A stretch of 64,000 nucleotides of DNA from NCBI RefSeq assembly GCF_024323335.1, contig NC_066579.1, forward strand, positions 248,737,575-248,801,574. The letters are read 5' to 3'. The position numbers were made by a program, and so were the translations under genes. This DNA is from Lathyrus oleraceus (Eukaryota; Streptophyta; Magnoliopsida; Fabales; Fabaceae). Below, in pieces: positions 34,436 through 45,493 of this stretch (its first letter is position 1; each line of letters starts with the position of its first letter). The notes below the pieces were generated by a model. The model searched no databases. It worked only from the letters and a program-made list of their open reading frames with translations, and was not told the DNA's origin.

Positions 34436-34673
34436 GCTGATGAATGCATCCCTTTTTTTGGTCCCTTTGCCAACTTTCTTGTGGCTTCATTTTCTATTAT
34501 TTCATGCCTAATTCCTGCACAATACACACAAATCAAAGGTACCAAGATCGTTTATCATTGTATTGCATATCATCTAAAACAAAGGTGGTTTCGAACACTT
34601 TAGCAAGGAAATGGAGTGAAAGATGCCCATATTTGATAGCTCAAATAAGCACTTTTGGGTATCTAACAAAGTC

Positions 34674-35114
34674 CCAAGCGTTTTTTTACCCAACATTTCC
34701 ATCACAGATGTCACCAACCCCGACCGATTCCTCTACGATCTGAATGCTCCCGAACCTACCGAGCCTACACAAGCAAACCCGCTCCAGGACGAGTTTGAGG
34801 AAATGGAGCAAGGTGATAAAGGTCCTGAACAACAGTCAGCCCCGCTTAATCCTTCTGATAATGCAACTGGTCAATCCTCCCGACGTCGTCGAAGAAGAAG
34901 GCCAGCAACTAATGATGACATCATGGATGCTATTGATGCCATGCATGCGCAGAATAACGAAGTGATGCAACTGATGCGCCAGATGCAACATCAACAGGAA
35001 GCGAGGAATGCAAGAACCGACCAGCGGTTCACCGACTTGCTCAGCAGGTTTGATGACTTGGAAGTACGTCAACGTTCATCGGGTCCGAGAATAAGAGGAC
35101 GCAGGAAGAATTGA
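34674..35114 (+). CDS. ORF3b of element A, part 3 of 3
   Basis: Resumes ORF3b in phase after B (PSVFLPNISITDVTNPDRF) and runs to TGA at 35112. It has an acidic Pro-rich stretch, an Arg run RRRRRRRP that could be a nuclear or nucleic-acid-binding signal, and a polar helical tail rich in Met, Gln and Arg that may form a coiled coil. No membrane segment. The ATG at 34623 lies inside the B LTR and is not a start. Confidence 0.8.
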   Translation, partial: PSVFLPNISITDVTNPDRFLYDLNAPEPTEPTQANPLQDEFEEMEQGDKGPEQQSAPLNPSDNATGQSSRRRRRRRPATNDDIMDAIDAMHAQNNEVMQLMRQMQHQQEARNARTDQRFTDLLSRFDDLEVRQRSSGPRIRGRRKN

Positions 35115-35176
35115 GCATATTTATTTATTTTTCCTTTCTTTTCGCTTTTCTTTGAACCATTCGGGACAATGTTTCA

Positions 35177-35195
35177 TTTAAGTGTGGGGGGGGGG
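35177..35195 (+). other. Second PPT-like tract of element A
   Basis: TTTAAGTGTG followed by a run of G, sharing TTTAAGTGTGGGGG with the PPT at 36193. It lies about 1 kb upstream of the true PPT and directly after ORF3b. Confidence 0.5.
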
Positions 35196-36192
35196 AAACT
35201 TTGTTTCTGTTATGATTATTTCCCTTCTAACATTCCTCTTTCAAGTATGTTATTTCCCTTTCATTGTTATTTCCCTTTTATAAAAAAAAAATATAATATA
35301 TTTATTTTAAGTCGAGTCCCTAGTGTGAAAATTTTGTATTATCTATTCCCCTCAATTTTCTTGAGCCATAACAAAAAAATTTAACACTTAACACACTCGA
35401 TAAGTATAAAGGTTGCTCATTTTATAAAACTTGAATGAAATCAAGACAAAATTATTACCACCTCAACGCTCTAAAAACCTCAACATGTTAGATCAGAATA
35501 AGTACCTATTATACCAATTCCTTGCACTTTTAGTCTTATAGTAACCCCGAGTAGTTTATATGAGAAGTCGGCACCATCTTAATAGCAAACTACGTGGAGA
35601 ACCGATGAATATAAGTGAATGATTCCCAAAACAACATAAAAAATATATATATAAGGAAATGCACTAATTAAGTCAGGTGATCCTTACCAGATCATTTAAT
35701 CCAAAGGTTGCGGACCCTACAAAAGCATAATATGAAAGATCCATTATGAGTTGGTTCAGCAGGTATCTGGTGCTGAACTTGGTAGGGCGGACTACGGTCC
35801 GATCCCCCGCAATTTGCAATGGACTAAATAACGAAGTTATCCAACTTATGCACCAGAGCTTCTAGCTAAAAGGGGATCAGAATCACTAACCGGTTACTCC
35901 ACTATGTGCGCAAAAAGATAAAGGGCTTAATGTGATTTCGCTAGAATGAAAACGGGTGAAACAAGAGTAAAAGAACTAGGCTAGCTATAATAGCATGACT
36001 CGAACTGGTTTGCATAAGGTGGGGTTATCTGATGTTGTGACGGTAGTTGTTGATGTTAAGACTAAACTCAGGTTATTCCTAAACAAGATTTACTTACAAC
36101 CTGGTACGAATTGATGTGTGTTTTGAAATTTCATCTGGCTAATATTTTAAATCGATTTCTACATTGTATCTTGCCTTCAGGACAAGCAAAAG
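35196..36192 (+). other. 3' non-coding part of element A
   Basis: About 1 kb with no credible gene between the two PPT-like tracts. Confidence 0.6.
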
Positions 36193-36210
36193 TTTAAGTG
36201 TGGGGGAGTT
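36193..36210 (+). other. Polypurine tract of element A
   Basis: TTTAAGTGTGGGGGAGTT abuts the 3' LTR at 36211. Confidence 0.82.
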
Positions 36211-37989
36211 TGATAACATGAAATAATATCACATTTTTGGACTCGATTTAATTAAATTATATTATTATTTGATTCGATTTATTTTATATTATTCGATATT
36301 ACTTGGTATTTTCCTTCTATTTATTTTAGGTAACATAAACTGAAGCATGTGTGAAAAGGAAAGAAAAGGGGTGCAAAAAGAGGATTCTCCAAAAAGAAGC
36401 ATTCCACTAAAGCCCAACCCACAACTACAAGGAGAAGCGCTGAAGCGCTGTGACGATCGCCACACAAGGTGTGACGAGCGTCACGCCCCTATGCTTTGTG
36501 TTACGAGCGTAACACATGGTGTGACGAACGTCACACCCCACTCCTATTCTTTTGGCTTTGACGCGCGTAACAGAAGCACGTTCATCCTATTCTTCCGCTT
36601 GACTCGTTGAAACGTGAGGAAACATACTGAAGGGACTTTGGAAGAAACGGTTATGGCAGGATGGATATAAATAGACCCAATTGTGGAACCCTACGGCTCT
36701 CTCCTCTCCTTTTCCAGATTTCCACACCGTGCACTATTTTTATAGTATTATATTTTTTATCACCATTCCATATTTTCTTCAGCAGTTTATTACCTTAGCA
36801 TTTTTACTTCCTTTTTCTTTGTTAGCTTAATTTTTTAGGCATTCAATTAATTTTCTCACAATAGTTTCTACACCGGAAACTATTGTGTAACTTTTACTGG
36901 ATCTAACCTTACGTTAGATCATAGTATTTTATTCCTTCGTTTTTACTTTTCTGTCTGATCGAAGATTGTGAAGAACAAATCCAACCGGTTTGTGGTGGAG
37001 TGTTCCAGCATCGAAGTTAGAGAACAAGCAAGATTTCTATTAATTTTACAGGTTCATTAATTTATTGCTTTAATTTATATATGCTTTGTACTACTGTTTA
37101 TCTATACTGTTTGTCTGATATGGCTGTATTTAAGCATAATTATTGTTTAGGCTTGTTTAGCATGTCCGGCTAAATAAACTTAGATATCGGTATGTAAAGT
37201 AAGCGGAATAAAGGAATCAAAACTGAGTCGGTTTAAATTTATTTAAAAATATAGTCACTCTTTTTATGGTCTCAATTTACAGAGTTAATACCAAAGTTTT
37301 TGTACGAGAGTAAAAGACATAAAGAAGTTAAAATCAATAGAACGGCAGTTTGAGCTTTTAACTGGACAGTGTAAATTGGACATTAACTTTAAATCAGGGC
37401 GAAAGCAATTTTTAGAGTTAATTAAATTCTAATCATTTTCAAAAAGTATTTTTAAAGGTTAAACGTGAGGACGAGAGTTAAGCATTTAAGTTTAATCATA
37501 TAACCTAAGTCAACAGAGCGAGAGTTTGAGACGAGGGTGTTTAAACGGTTAGTATTTTAATAAAAAGAGTTTCTATAGATTATATTATTTTCAAAAAGTG
37601 ATTTTAGTTTTAACTAAATAGTGAGAGCGTACGTTAATGTAAAATCATAGTCTATTCAACAGAGCGAGACTTTGAGAAAAGGCTTTTAATCAAAAGTGTC
37701 TAATGAAATGACTTATTTTAAAACTAAGAAACCAACGAAGATTTGATTCCCTAATTACGACGAACTACATATCGATATCCGCGTTATTTGATATTTAATC
37801 TAGATCCAATTTTAGTTTTACTTTTCCCCCTAATCAACAAAGTATCATCCGCCTTAGCTTTACGAAGTAACCTTAGAAAAACGGTATATCGATTCATTAA
37901 GTCCCTGTGGGATCGATATCTTTTAAAACTACGCGATTAGACTGTGCACTTGCAGTCAATACCCCAATCGACTCATAAAGTCGCGATCA
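36211..37989 (+). repeat. 3' LTR of element A
   Basis: TGATAACATG to TCGCGATCA, 1,779 bases. Dyad array at 36450-36570, TATA box ATATAAATAG at 36665-36674. Followed by the TSD GGGTG at 37990-37994. Confidence 0.93.
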
Positions 37990-37994
37990 GGGTG

Positions 37995-39617
37995 CATATC
38001 TTCAACTTTGACAACAGACATCCCTTGTTGGAAACCCAAACCGACTCGGTTCTTATTCTCGGCAACATCTACCATCCGACCCCACTGATCAGAACTGTCC
38101 TCTTCAACAATCTTCTGAGCATCTTTAAAAGAGGACATAGGTGCCCTAACTTTCTTCTCCTCAGAAATAGATAGAGCTTGGAATGGGGTTCCAATATCAT
38201 CATCGGCTTCAACATGTGAGAAAGACGACAGGTGACTCACCAACAGTGCTTTCTCTCCACCCACAATGACGAGCTTGCCATTCTTCACAAAATTCAACTT
38301 CTGATGCAGAGTGGATGTTAAAGCCCCAGCTTCATGTATCCACGGCCTTCCTAACAAGCAGCTATAGGCCGGGTGGATGTCCATTACTTGAAAAGTAATT
38401 TGGAAATCACTCGGACGTATCTTCACTGGAAGCTCCACCTCACCAATAACAGTCTTGCGAGAACCATCAAAAGCTTTGACGATCACACCACTGTATCTCA
38501 TAGGAGCGCCTTGATACGTTAATTTTGACAGAGTTAACTTGGGGAGTACATTTAACGAAGAACCAGTATCAACCAACACATTTGACAATGCATCTTCCTT
38601 ACAATTCATTGATATGTGTAGTGCTAGGTTGTGATTTTGGCCTTCCTCGGGAAGTTCTTCATCACAAAAGCTCAAGTTGTTGCAAGGAGTGATGTTATCC
38701 ACAATATGGTCAAACTGATCCATTGTTACATCATGTTTAACATAATCTTTCTCCAATACTTTTTGCAATGCTTCTCTGTACACTTCAGAATTCATGAGCA
38801 AAGACAACACTGAAATTTTGGAAGGACTTTGGAGCAGCTGCTCCACCACATTGAATTCACTCTTCTTTATTAGTCGTAGTACCTCATCATCATCATTAGG
38901 CTTCAAATTGCTGGATTCACTAGACTTACACTTTGGAGCACTAACTGGGTTTGCTGCAGGTACCTCAACCTTCTTACCAACATCTTCTACATCTTTTGGG
39001 AAAACGGGACCAAAAATACGACCGCTACGGGTCACCTTCGTAACATCAGCAATGTTCACAATGGAATTAGTCATATGCAATGGAACCTCTTGACCATTCT
39101 CCAACATAGTAGCATTATACTGATATGGAATAGCTCTATCGGATGCATACGGGACAGGGCCCGCTAACCGTATTACTAACGACGATACCGATTTGTTGAT
39201 GTTGTTACTGTTGTTGCTGTTGAACTAGATGACCACCCTCTCCGGGGTCTTAAACACTAGCACTATTACATTTACATCATCTATATCCCTTGACTGTGGA
39301 ATCTGGATTACATTCTCATCCATCAACTTCTAGATATCTCTCTTGACAATTGAACACCCAAGGGGGTTTACACTGAAAATTGCACAGCCTTCATGGTCGT
39401 GCTCACAATCACTAATAGTACATAGGGTCTTATGCATCTCTACCAAGGACCGACGAATACGTCGCACATCGAACACTCGGAAACTTCCTGGATATCCATC
39501 TACCATATTAACAGAGGAATTACCATGAGCAGGCAATGGGTTAGCTTTCACATTTGGCGCACGGTCCTCAAAGGACACCATCCCACTTTTTACTAGCTTC
39601 TGGACCTCATACTTCAA
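37995..39617 (-). pseudogene. Gag-protease region of Ogre-like element O
   Basis: Minus strand. A linker frame (39617-39330, MKYEVQKLVKSGMVSFEDRA) is followed by a stop. A 383-codon frame then holds the aspartic protease: active site LVDTGSSLNVLPK near 38565 and the flap-side phrase CLLGRPWIHEAGA near 38345. It ends at MHP where element A is inserted. The protease frees the enzymes from the polyprotein. The protease frame itself is free of stops. Confidence 0.85.
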
Positions 39618-39689
39618 AGGGCATCAATTCTCGATATCATGGTCGGGAGCTCCTTGATGAAAGGCACAGTGAAGTTCTGGCTTATACCA

Positions 39690-41141
39690 TCATGGAAGTG
39701 GTTCTGGAATTTGTGGCGGATTTCTTGGTTGAAGTAGGTTCTTGAGAACCAAAGATGGATAAAGTTCGGCATATGTCGTAGGAATAGGGTCGAAAGAGAC
39801 CTTTTTCCTTTCAAAATTCGGTTGTTGTTGATTATTGGTGGTGTTGTTGTAGTTGTTTGTTCTTTGTTGTGGTTGTTGTTGTTGAACTGGTGTTGATTGA
39901 TTGTGTGAAAATACTAGAATAGCGAATGAGACTTGATGATGATGTTGACGCGGTTGCGGACTTCTTCTGACATGAGGCCTCCTCTGCCTCCCCACTGATA
40001 CTGCATTAGTTTCGCCTTCCTTCTTCCTAGTGAAACTGTTACCATACTTCTTACTCGATGATACTTCTTCTTTAGACAAACGTCCTCACGAACACCCTCT
40101 TCTAATCTCATCCCCATATTTACCATTTCGGTAAAGTCACTGGGGCACTAGTAATCATGCGTTCATAATAAAACGAACTCAGGGTCTTAAGGAAAATCTT
40201 GGTCATCTATTTCTCTTCCAACAGAGGGTTTATTTGAGCAGCAAACTCTCTCCACCTCTGGGCATACTCTTTGAATGTCTCTTTGTCCTTCTGAGACATC
40301 GACCTCAGCAGGTCTCTATCGGGCGCCATGTCCACATTGTACTTATATTGCTTCACAAAGGCTTCACCCAAATCATTGAATGTGTGAACACTTGCACTAT
40401 CTAGCCCCATATACCACCTTAGAGCGGCACCAGTCAGACTGTCTTAGAAGTAGTGAATCAATAACTGATCATTATCAGTTTGTGTTGACATTTTCCTGGC
40501 ATACATGACGAGATGGCTAAGTGGACATGTATTTCCCTTATACTTTTCAAAGTCAGGGACTTTAAACTTCATCGGGATTTTGACATTTGGCACTAAGCAG
40601 AGTTCAACAACGCTCTTACCGAATATATATTTTCCCCTCAAGGTCTTCAATTCCTTTCGCAACTCAAGGAACTAGTCGTTCATCTCGTCCATCTTCTCAT
40701 AAACATACGGACCCTCTGACGGCTCAGAATGGTAGATGGTGTCCTCAACAGGGGGTAGAGTGTGAACAACCGAAGGCAGAACAGACAAGACCGGGCTAGA
40801 TGCCAGCATAGAAGCAAAAGTAGGCGCAAACCCTTCAGGCACAAAGTTCGGTGGCATTCCCCATGGGAATCCGGCAGGCATGGCTGGAGAAAACTGAGTG
40901 GCAGGCACAGTTGAGGTACCAACCTCTGAGTGACAGTCCTCTGAGGAGGAGTTGCGGGCGTTGGAGAAGACTGACTCTGACCAGCTAAAACAAACTCCAT
41001 CATGGCAGTCAAGCGGGCAATTTCGTCCTTCAACTCTCGGTTCTCTTGTTCCAAATGTTCCATGATTCTCGGTTGATTGGCGCGAGTGTTGTATCGGTGA
41101 GTCAGCTTGGCTGAAGCACAGAAGAATAACCAATAAGACAT
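39690..41141 (-). pseudogene. gag of Ogre-like element O (degraded)
   Basis: Starts at ATG 41141 (MSYWLFFCASAKLTHRYN), directly after a pyrimidine tract and CAG that look like a splice acceptor. A coiled-coil-like start (EQENRELKDEIARLTAMM) leads to the capsid domain (FKVPDFEKYKGNTCPLSHL near 40570; MSQKDKETFKEYAQRWREFA near 40290). Frame changes near 40930 and stops near 40672, 40440 and 40205 break it. A Gln/Asn-rich stretch near 39900 precedes the protease. The family match is to Ogre/Tat gag. Confidence 0.8.
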
Positions 41142-41413
41142 CTGGCAGAAGAAAAACCTGTTACAAAAATGATGCATGAAATGCAATGTTTAAATTGTTC
41201 TTATTTTCAAGGAACATACTATTTTATTTGCAAATACGTAATAATAACAATTTGTTTGACCATAAAAATCTCTTTTATTCATATAACTTGGAAGGATTAC
41301 ACTTAGTACAATTTCAGAAACCAAAATTCAAATACAAGAGAAAAGGAAACTAATCATTCTAAGGATCCCCTAACAACATTGTCAGATGATCTGGCTACAG
41401 GCGCGTACTTCCT

Positions 41414-42865
41414 TCAGATGCATAGAATCTCGGACTCAAAAGAAGTCTTCATCTTAGCCTTCTCGAGGACAAGCTGATCAACAATCTTTTTACAAGAACC
41501 AGAAGGTTGGGGCATACTAGAGGAAGATGGACCCTCTGGCTCTCTCTGTCTCTTCACTGCTCGGTCTTCAAGAAGATTGATAAGTACATCTTTGTCCTTA
41601 GACTCAAGTTGTAACTCCTCATGCTTTTGCCTTAAAGCATGGAACCGCTCTTCCCACATATCCTTCTCTTGCTTCATCTTAGTGAGTGTGTCTTCCAACT
41701 CCTCTACATCTTGGTTAGGGAGAGTTAATGACTCAACCACAACCGCAGACATAGGTCTCTCACAAGCATAAAGCATCTTCAACTCCAAAGTTCTCTTCTT
41801 CACCCAAGTAGTGTAAGCTTCCAAAGCTATACAGTTGCGTATATCAAGCTCGGGTCTTCCTTTCCTATGCACATTATACCAAGCATGCGTAATCCTTTTC
41901 TTCATAAGTTGGGAATCTTTACCCTCCTGATAGAATAAACCCTCTAAATGAATGTTATTAGGTTTATCTCTCAAGGGGAACCCAAGTTGACGACGGGCAA
42001 AGTAGTGTTGTAGTTGATTCCTCCTTGTGTACCAATGAGAGGCACATTAGAAAATTCACCATAACTATTGATGATGTCCAAACTACCCAATGCAGAATCA
42101 TACCCAAAAATGTCATCATTAGTGAGAGGCATAATTCTCCAACACCACCGTAGACATTGCTTGTTCTCCAAAAAAGCAGACGTTTGAGGCAAGTGTGAAA
42201 TAAACCACTTGTACAGAAGATGAATACAACACATAATAGTTCCACCACCTTTAGAATTCCTTAAATGCATAGAGAAGTACATGTCACCCAGCAGAGTTGG
42301 AACATGATTTCCGATCAAGAAGATTCTAATGGCGTTAACATCAACAAAATTGTCAATGTATGGGAATAAGGCTAAACCATAGATGAGCAATACAAAGATA
42401 GCTTCAAAAGCATCCATGCTACCGATCTGAGCAAAAAAAGTAGCTCTACCAATGAGGAACTCAGCAGTCAAACCAAGAATACCTCCTTTTATTCACCAAG
42501 TAAGCATCAATCTCAGATTTCTTCAGATGAAGAGCTTCGGCGATGACATGAGATATGGTAATCTCCTTTAATCCATTGAAAGGTACCTTGACGGATACAA
42601 GCATACACAAGAGATGGGCATACTCCTCCAATGTTGGCATAAGCTAATAATCAGGAAAAGTGAAGCACTGGTATAGAGGGTCATAGAATTGAACCAAAAC
42701 ACTCAGAAGTCGTTCAACCACATCAGTAGATAATACAGACAAGAGCTTCCCATGACGTTGCTTGAAGTCCAAGGGATCTAATACAAAGGATGAAAACTTC
42801 CTTAATTCCTTCAAATCAGGACATCTAAAATTGTACTTTTTAGTGTTCCTTCATCCACAATCCAT
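41414..42865 (-). pseudogene. ORF1 of Ogre-like element O, upstream of gag
   Basis: Ogre elements carry an extra ORF ahead of gag. Here it runs from ATG 42865, just after TATTTTTAGACC, to a stop at 41414. Phrases include IFVLLIYGLALFPYIDNFVD (near 42390), CCIHLLYKWFISHLPQTSAF and FSNVPLIGTQGGINYNTTLP, which fit the plant mobile-domain-like ORF1 family. A coiled coil follows (LTKMKQEKDMWEERFHALRQ, near 41690). Stops near 42851 and 42650, a frame change near 42490, and another near 41972 make it a pseudogene. Function of the family is unknown. Confidence 0.75.
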
Positions 42866-43726
42866 GGTCTAAAAATATTTGCAAATAAGACCTTAGTTTC
42901 CTTGAAATTTATTTTTCTATGATGAATGTTATGATGCGCATGAATACATGAATGCAACAATCATAAACAAGAATTAACACACAAGGCAAACACAAACAAA
43001 GGTCAAGGGATGGATCAAGTCATCATCAAGATCAATCATCCATTTTGGTGGATTATGGTTTTCACCTTATCAATACCCAAGTTCCATTGATATTGATGAG
43101 ACTTGATCGGATCAGCCGAGAATCAAAGGGTTTGTTACGAGTCACGAGCATGGGTTCAGGTTAAGAACCATCCCATAGGAGTGTACTAAGGATAAAAACC
43201 TATAGAGCATGTTCTAAAAAGTTCTCAGAGTCTTGATCCCATCTATCGGATATTATAGGTTAGGATGACTGACTCATCAACCCATAATATTCTCAAGAGA
43301 AACTCGTCTGAGTGTAGTATCATGTAACAACTATTATCAAGTCTACACCTGAACAGTCTCTGTACTACGTCCTAAATAGGCCAAGTTGGGTTAAATGTTC
43401 TGCGGTCCCCAGCTTCTCTGACCCCAAAATTAGAGAAAGTAATGCTTATCCAAAAATTACTTGTGTGACTTCAGTATCTCTAAAGAGGTCTCCACTGGGT
43501 AGATGGGTCTCAAGCCAACTTGTTAAGGACTAATCCACATAAGCTGAACATGACTATACCATCCTCCTATCTTTATTGCACTCATGTTTGGGTTAGAACT
43601 TATCTCACCACTCAGAGAACACCAAACACAACAGACATGATATATCACACAAACAATGTATACAAACAAACATCAAATACACAAATATATAAACATAAAA
43701 AGTAGGCTAAACCCACTGAGGACTAC
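42866..43726 (-). other. Leader of element O between PBS and ORF1
   Basis: About 860 bases without a credible gene. It ends in a pyrimidine-poor TTTTTAG before the ORF1 ATG. Confidence 0.55.
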
Positions 43727-43744
43727 TCCCCAGCAGAGTCTCCA
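43727..43744 (-). other. Primer binding site of element O
   Basis: Minus strand TGGAGACTCTGCTGGGGA, nine bases after the LTR end. It is one base from the tRNA-Arg-type PBS (TGGCGACTCTGCTGGGGA) that I recall for Ogre. Confidence 0.75.
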
Positions 43745-43753
43745 CTTAATTTC

Positions 43754-45493
43754 TGTAGCGATAAATTCACGACCATCAAGCTATGGATAAACTTGACGTC
43801 AGTAAAACCAGAGTCGCCACCGCACTTTTATTATTTCCAAAGGAAAAGGGAAAAGTACGAACAAAACCCAAAGATAAGAAGTTTTCAAATCAAAACTAAT
43901 AAAACTCCAGAGATTACAGGTAAGGGGGGTGGTTACAGAAAGGGAAGGTGTTAGCACCCAAAGTGTCATAGGTACTCCTAGGGAGCCCTTTTTGTGTGCA
44001 TATGTTTTTGGGTATAAATGATGTTTCATAAAATATAGAGTGTGGGGATGAGAAAAGAATTCATTGATTATATTTTCTATGTTTGACAAGACCTTCAGTC
44101 TTATGCCTACGTACCAACATAAAAATGAGGGATCAAAACCCCGTAGTTCGTGGTAAAAATTTCAAAGAAGTTGATGAATTGGTTTTAACAAAAAGTTTAA
44201 CAAGAAAAGGGCACAAGAGGCCAAAGATTTGAATGGGGTTTTTAGTTCTTTTTATCTTTTGAAATTTATGGTTAAATTTATTTACACGTTTGATTTAAGA
44301 AAATGTTTTAAAAAATTCAATGGCATAAGGCCAAGGTTTCTAATCATTAAAACCTGTCTAAGTTTGAAATCACAAGCAAAGAAAGTTTTTGAGAAGAGGG
44401 AGAAATTTTGAAATTAAAGAAGTGGGAGGAGATGAAGAGGCTACCCTAAGCAAAAAATTAAAAGTTAAGAGTTGAAAAGATCTGACCAATGGGATGCAAT
44501 CCAACAGACAAGAATGTCATATAGAAACCCATTTTCCTTTGGACTTTGACAAGCAATAAGCAATAAGCAATATCCAAGCAAGAAATTCAATAGCTAGCAG
44601 TCTTCAGTGTCTTCCCATGTAGTAGATGAAATATTCCTTGATCAACTCAGAACAAAATATCAAACACAGATAATAATAACAAAATAAACAATTAAGCACA
44701 TAGGCAAAGTAGAAGATGAATCAAAGAGATCCAAGGTATTGCATCAGATGAACACAACCAAAGATATCTCAGTCTCAGATGTTGGCGTTAGTCAAGTCCT
44801 TTAGAATATGGAGAGTTGCCTAATTCTAAGTCCAAAACTCAGATCATGTCCCAACAGTCCAATAATTTTTTTTTAGGGTTTTTGTTGTTATTAGGTGTTT
44901 TAAGGTCCTAAGACCATAAACAAAACAAAAGCAAGTAAACAATATATACAATCACAAGATATGGCTCAAGTGAGCAAAGTGAAAAGGACTTGAAACATAA
45001 ACAAGTTCCATGAAATGTAAATGGCAATGAATGATAAAGGTACTTGAAATTAAAGTGCATAAAGTAAATGACTTGAAAGTAAAACAATATTAATTAAGAA
45101 GTTAGTCAATGGTTAGTCAAATGTTAGTGATGATTTTTAATTGATTAAGTCATTCTTTGGAGAACACTCAACCATTCACTCACAAGTATGAATCCTTAAA
45201 CCAAGACATCTTCCAGGAGAAGGGATCCAACTTGGATAATTCAACAAGTATGCCTCTAGCTCTCATGAAAGGAAAAAAGGTCAAGGTTCCACACAATGCC
45301 ATGAAGAATGGGAGACTTACAATCTCACTTACTAGAATGTTATGCCTTGAGGGTTAAATTTAGCTCTATGTTAAGCAATCGTAATTGGACTTATGTAGAA
45401 GTCACAACTATCTGAGTCGGGCAATAAAACTATAGGTGTTAATGCATGTTATAGATTTGGTACAAAGAACCTAACTCCTAAAACATACCACAT
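43754..45493 (-). repeat. O 5' LTR (H), U5-side piece
   Basis: Minus strand ends ...TTTATCGCTACA at 43754, next to the PBS. The piece ends at 45493 in CACAT, where solo LTR N is inserted; the rest of H resumes after the CACAT copy at 54946-54950. A PBS-like TGGCGACTCT lies at 43810-43819. H in total is about 4.65 kb. Confidence 0.78.

Larger units (their letters stand above)
22390..34668 (-). mobile_element. Athila-like Ty3/gypsy element B, nearly intact
   Basis: A 12,279-base minus-strand element with LTRs at 33158-34668 (5') and 22390-23901 (3'), PBS at 33137-33154, PPT at 23902, and TSD AAGTC at 22385-22389 and 34669-34673. The LTRs differ at about two dozen sites by eye, mostly transitions, over 1.5 kb. 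Order on the minus strand: gag, protease, RT, RNase H, integrase, then a downstream ORF with its own TATA box. The gag-pol frame has no stop for 1,600 codons. Two single-base frame breaks are noted (near 28250 and 25518). Confidence 0.93.
33158..34668 (-). repeat. 5' LTR of element B
   Basis: Minus strand TGTTAGATACCC at 34668 to ...CATTCAACA at 33158. Canonical TG and CA ends. TATA box on the minus strand at 34011-34020 and dyad array at 34036-34435. Confidence 0.93.
7302..37989 (+). mobile_element. Athila-like Ty3/gypsy element A, full length with two nested insertions
   Basis: Two LTRs (7302-9090 and 36211-37989) in direct orientation, a PBS at 9097, a PPT at 36193 and a perfect 5-base TSD define the element. 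Its span is 30.7 kb. Without S (17126-21788), B (22390-34668) and their TSD copies it would be about 13.7 kb. Internal order is gag, protease, RT, RNase H, integrase, ORF3a, ORF3b. The lineage call rests on the Asp-tRNA-type PBS, the [10 protein letters not shown] motif, the long gag-pol frame and the Athila-type downstream ORFs. The gag-pol is dead; the downstream ORFs show no internal stop outside the insertions. Confidence 0.93.

Noticed and set aside
35700..35860. tRNA-like or host gene in the 3' part of A
   Set aside because: The 'tggtagggcggactacggtccgatccccc' phrase looks tRNA-like, but I could not fit a full cloverleaf with an acceptor stem.
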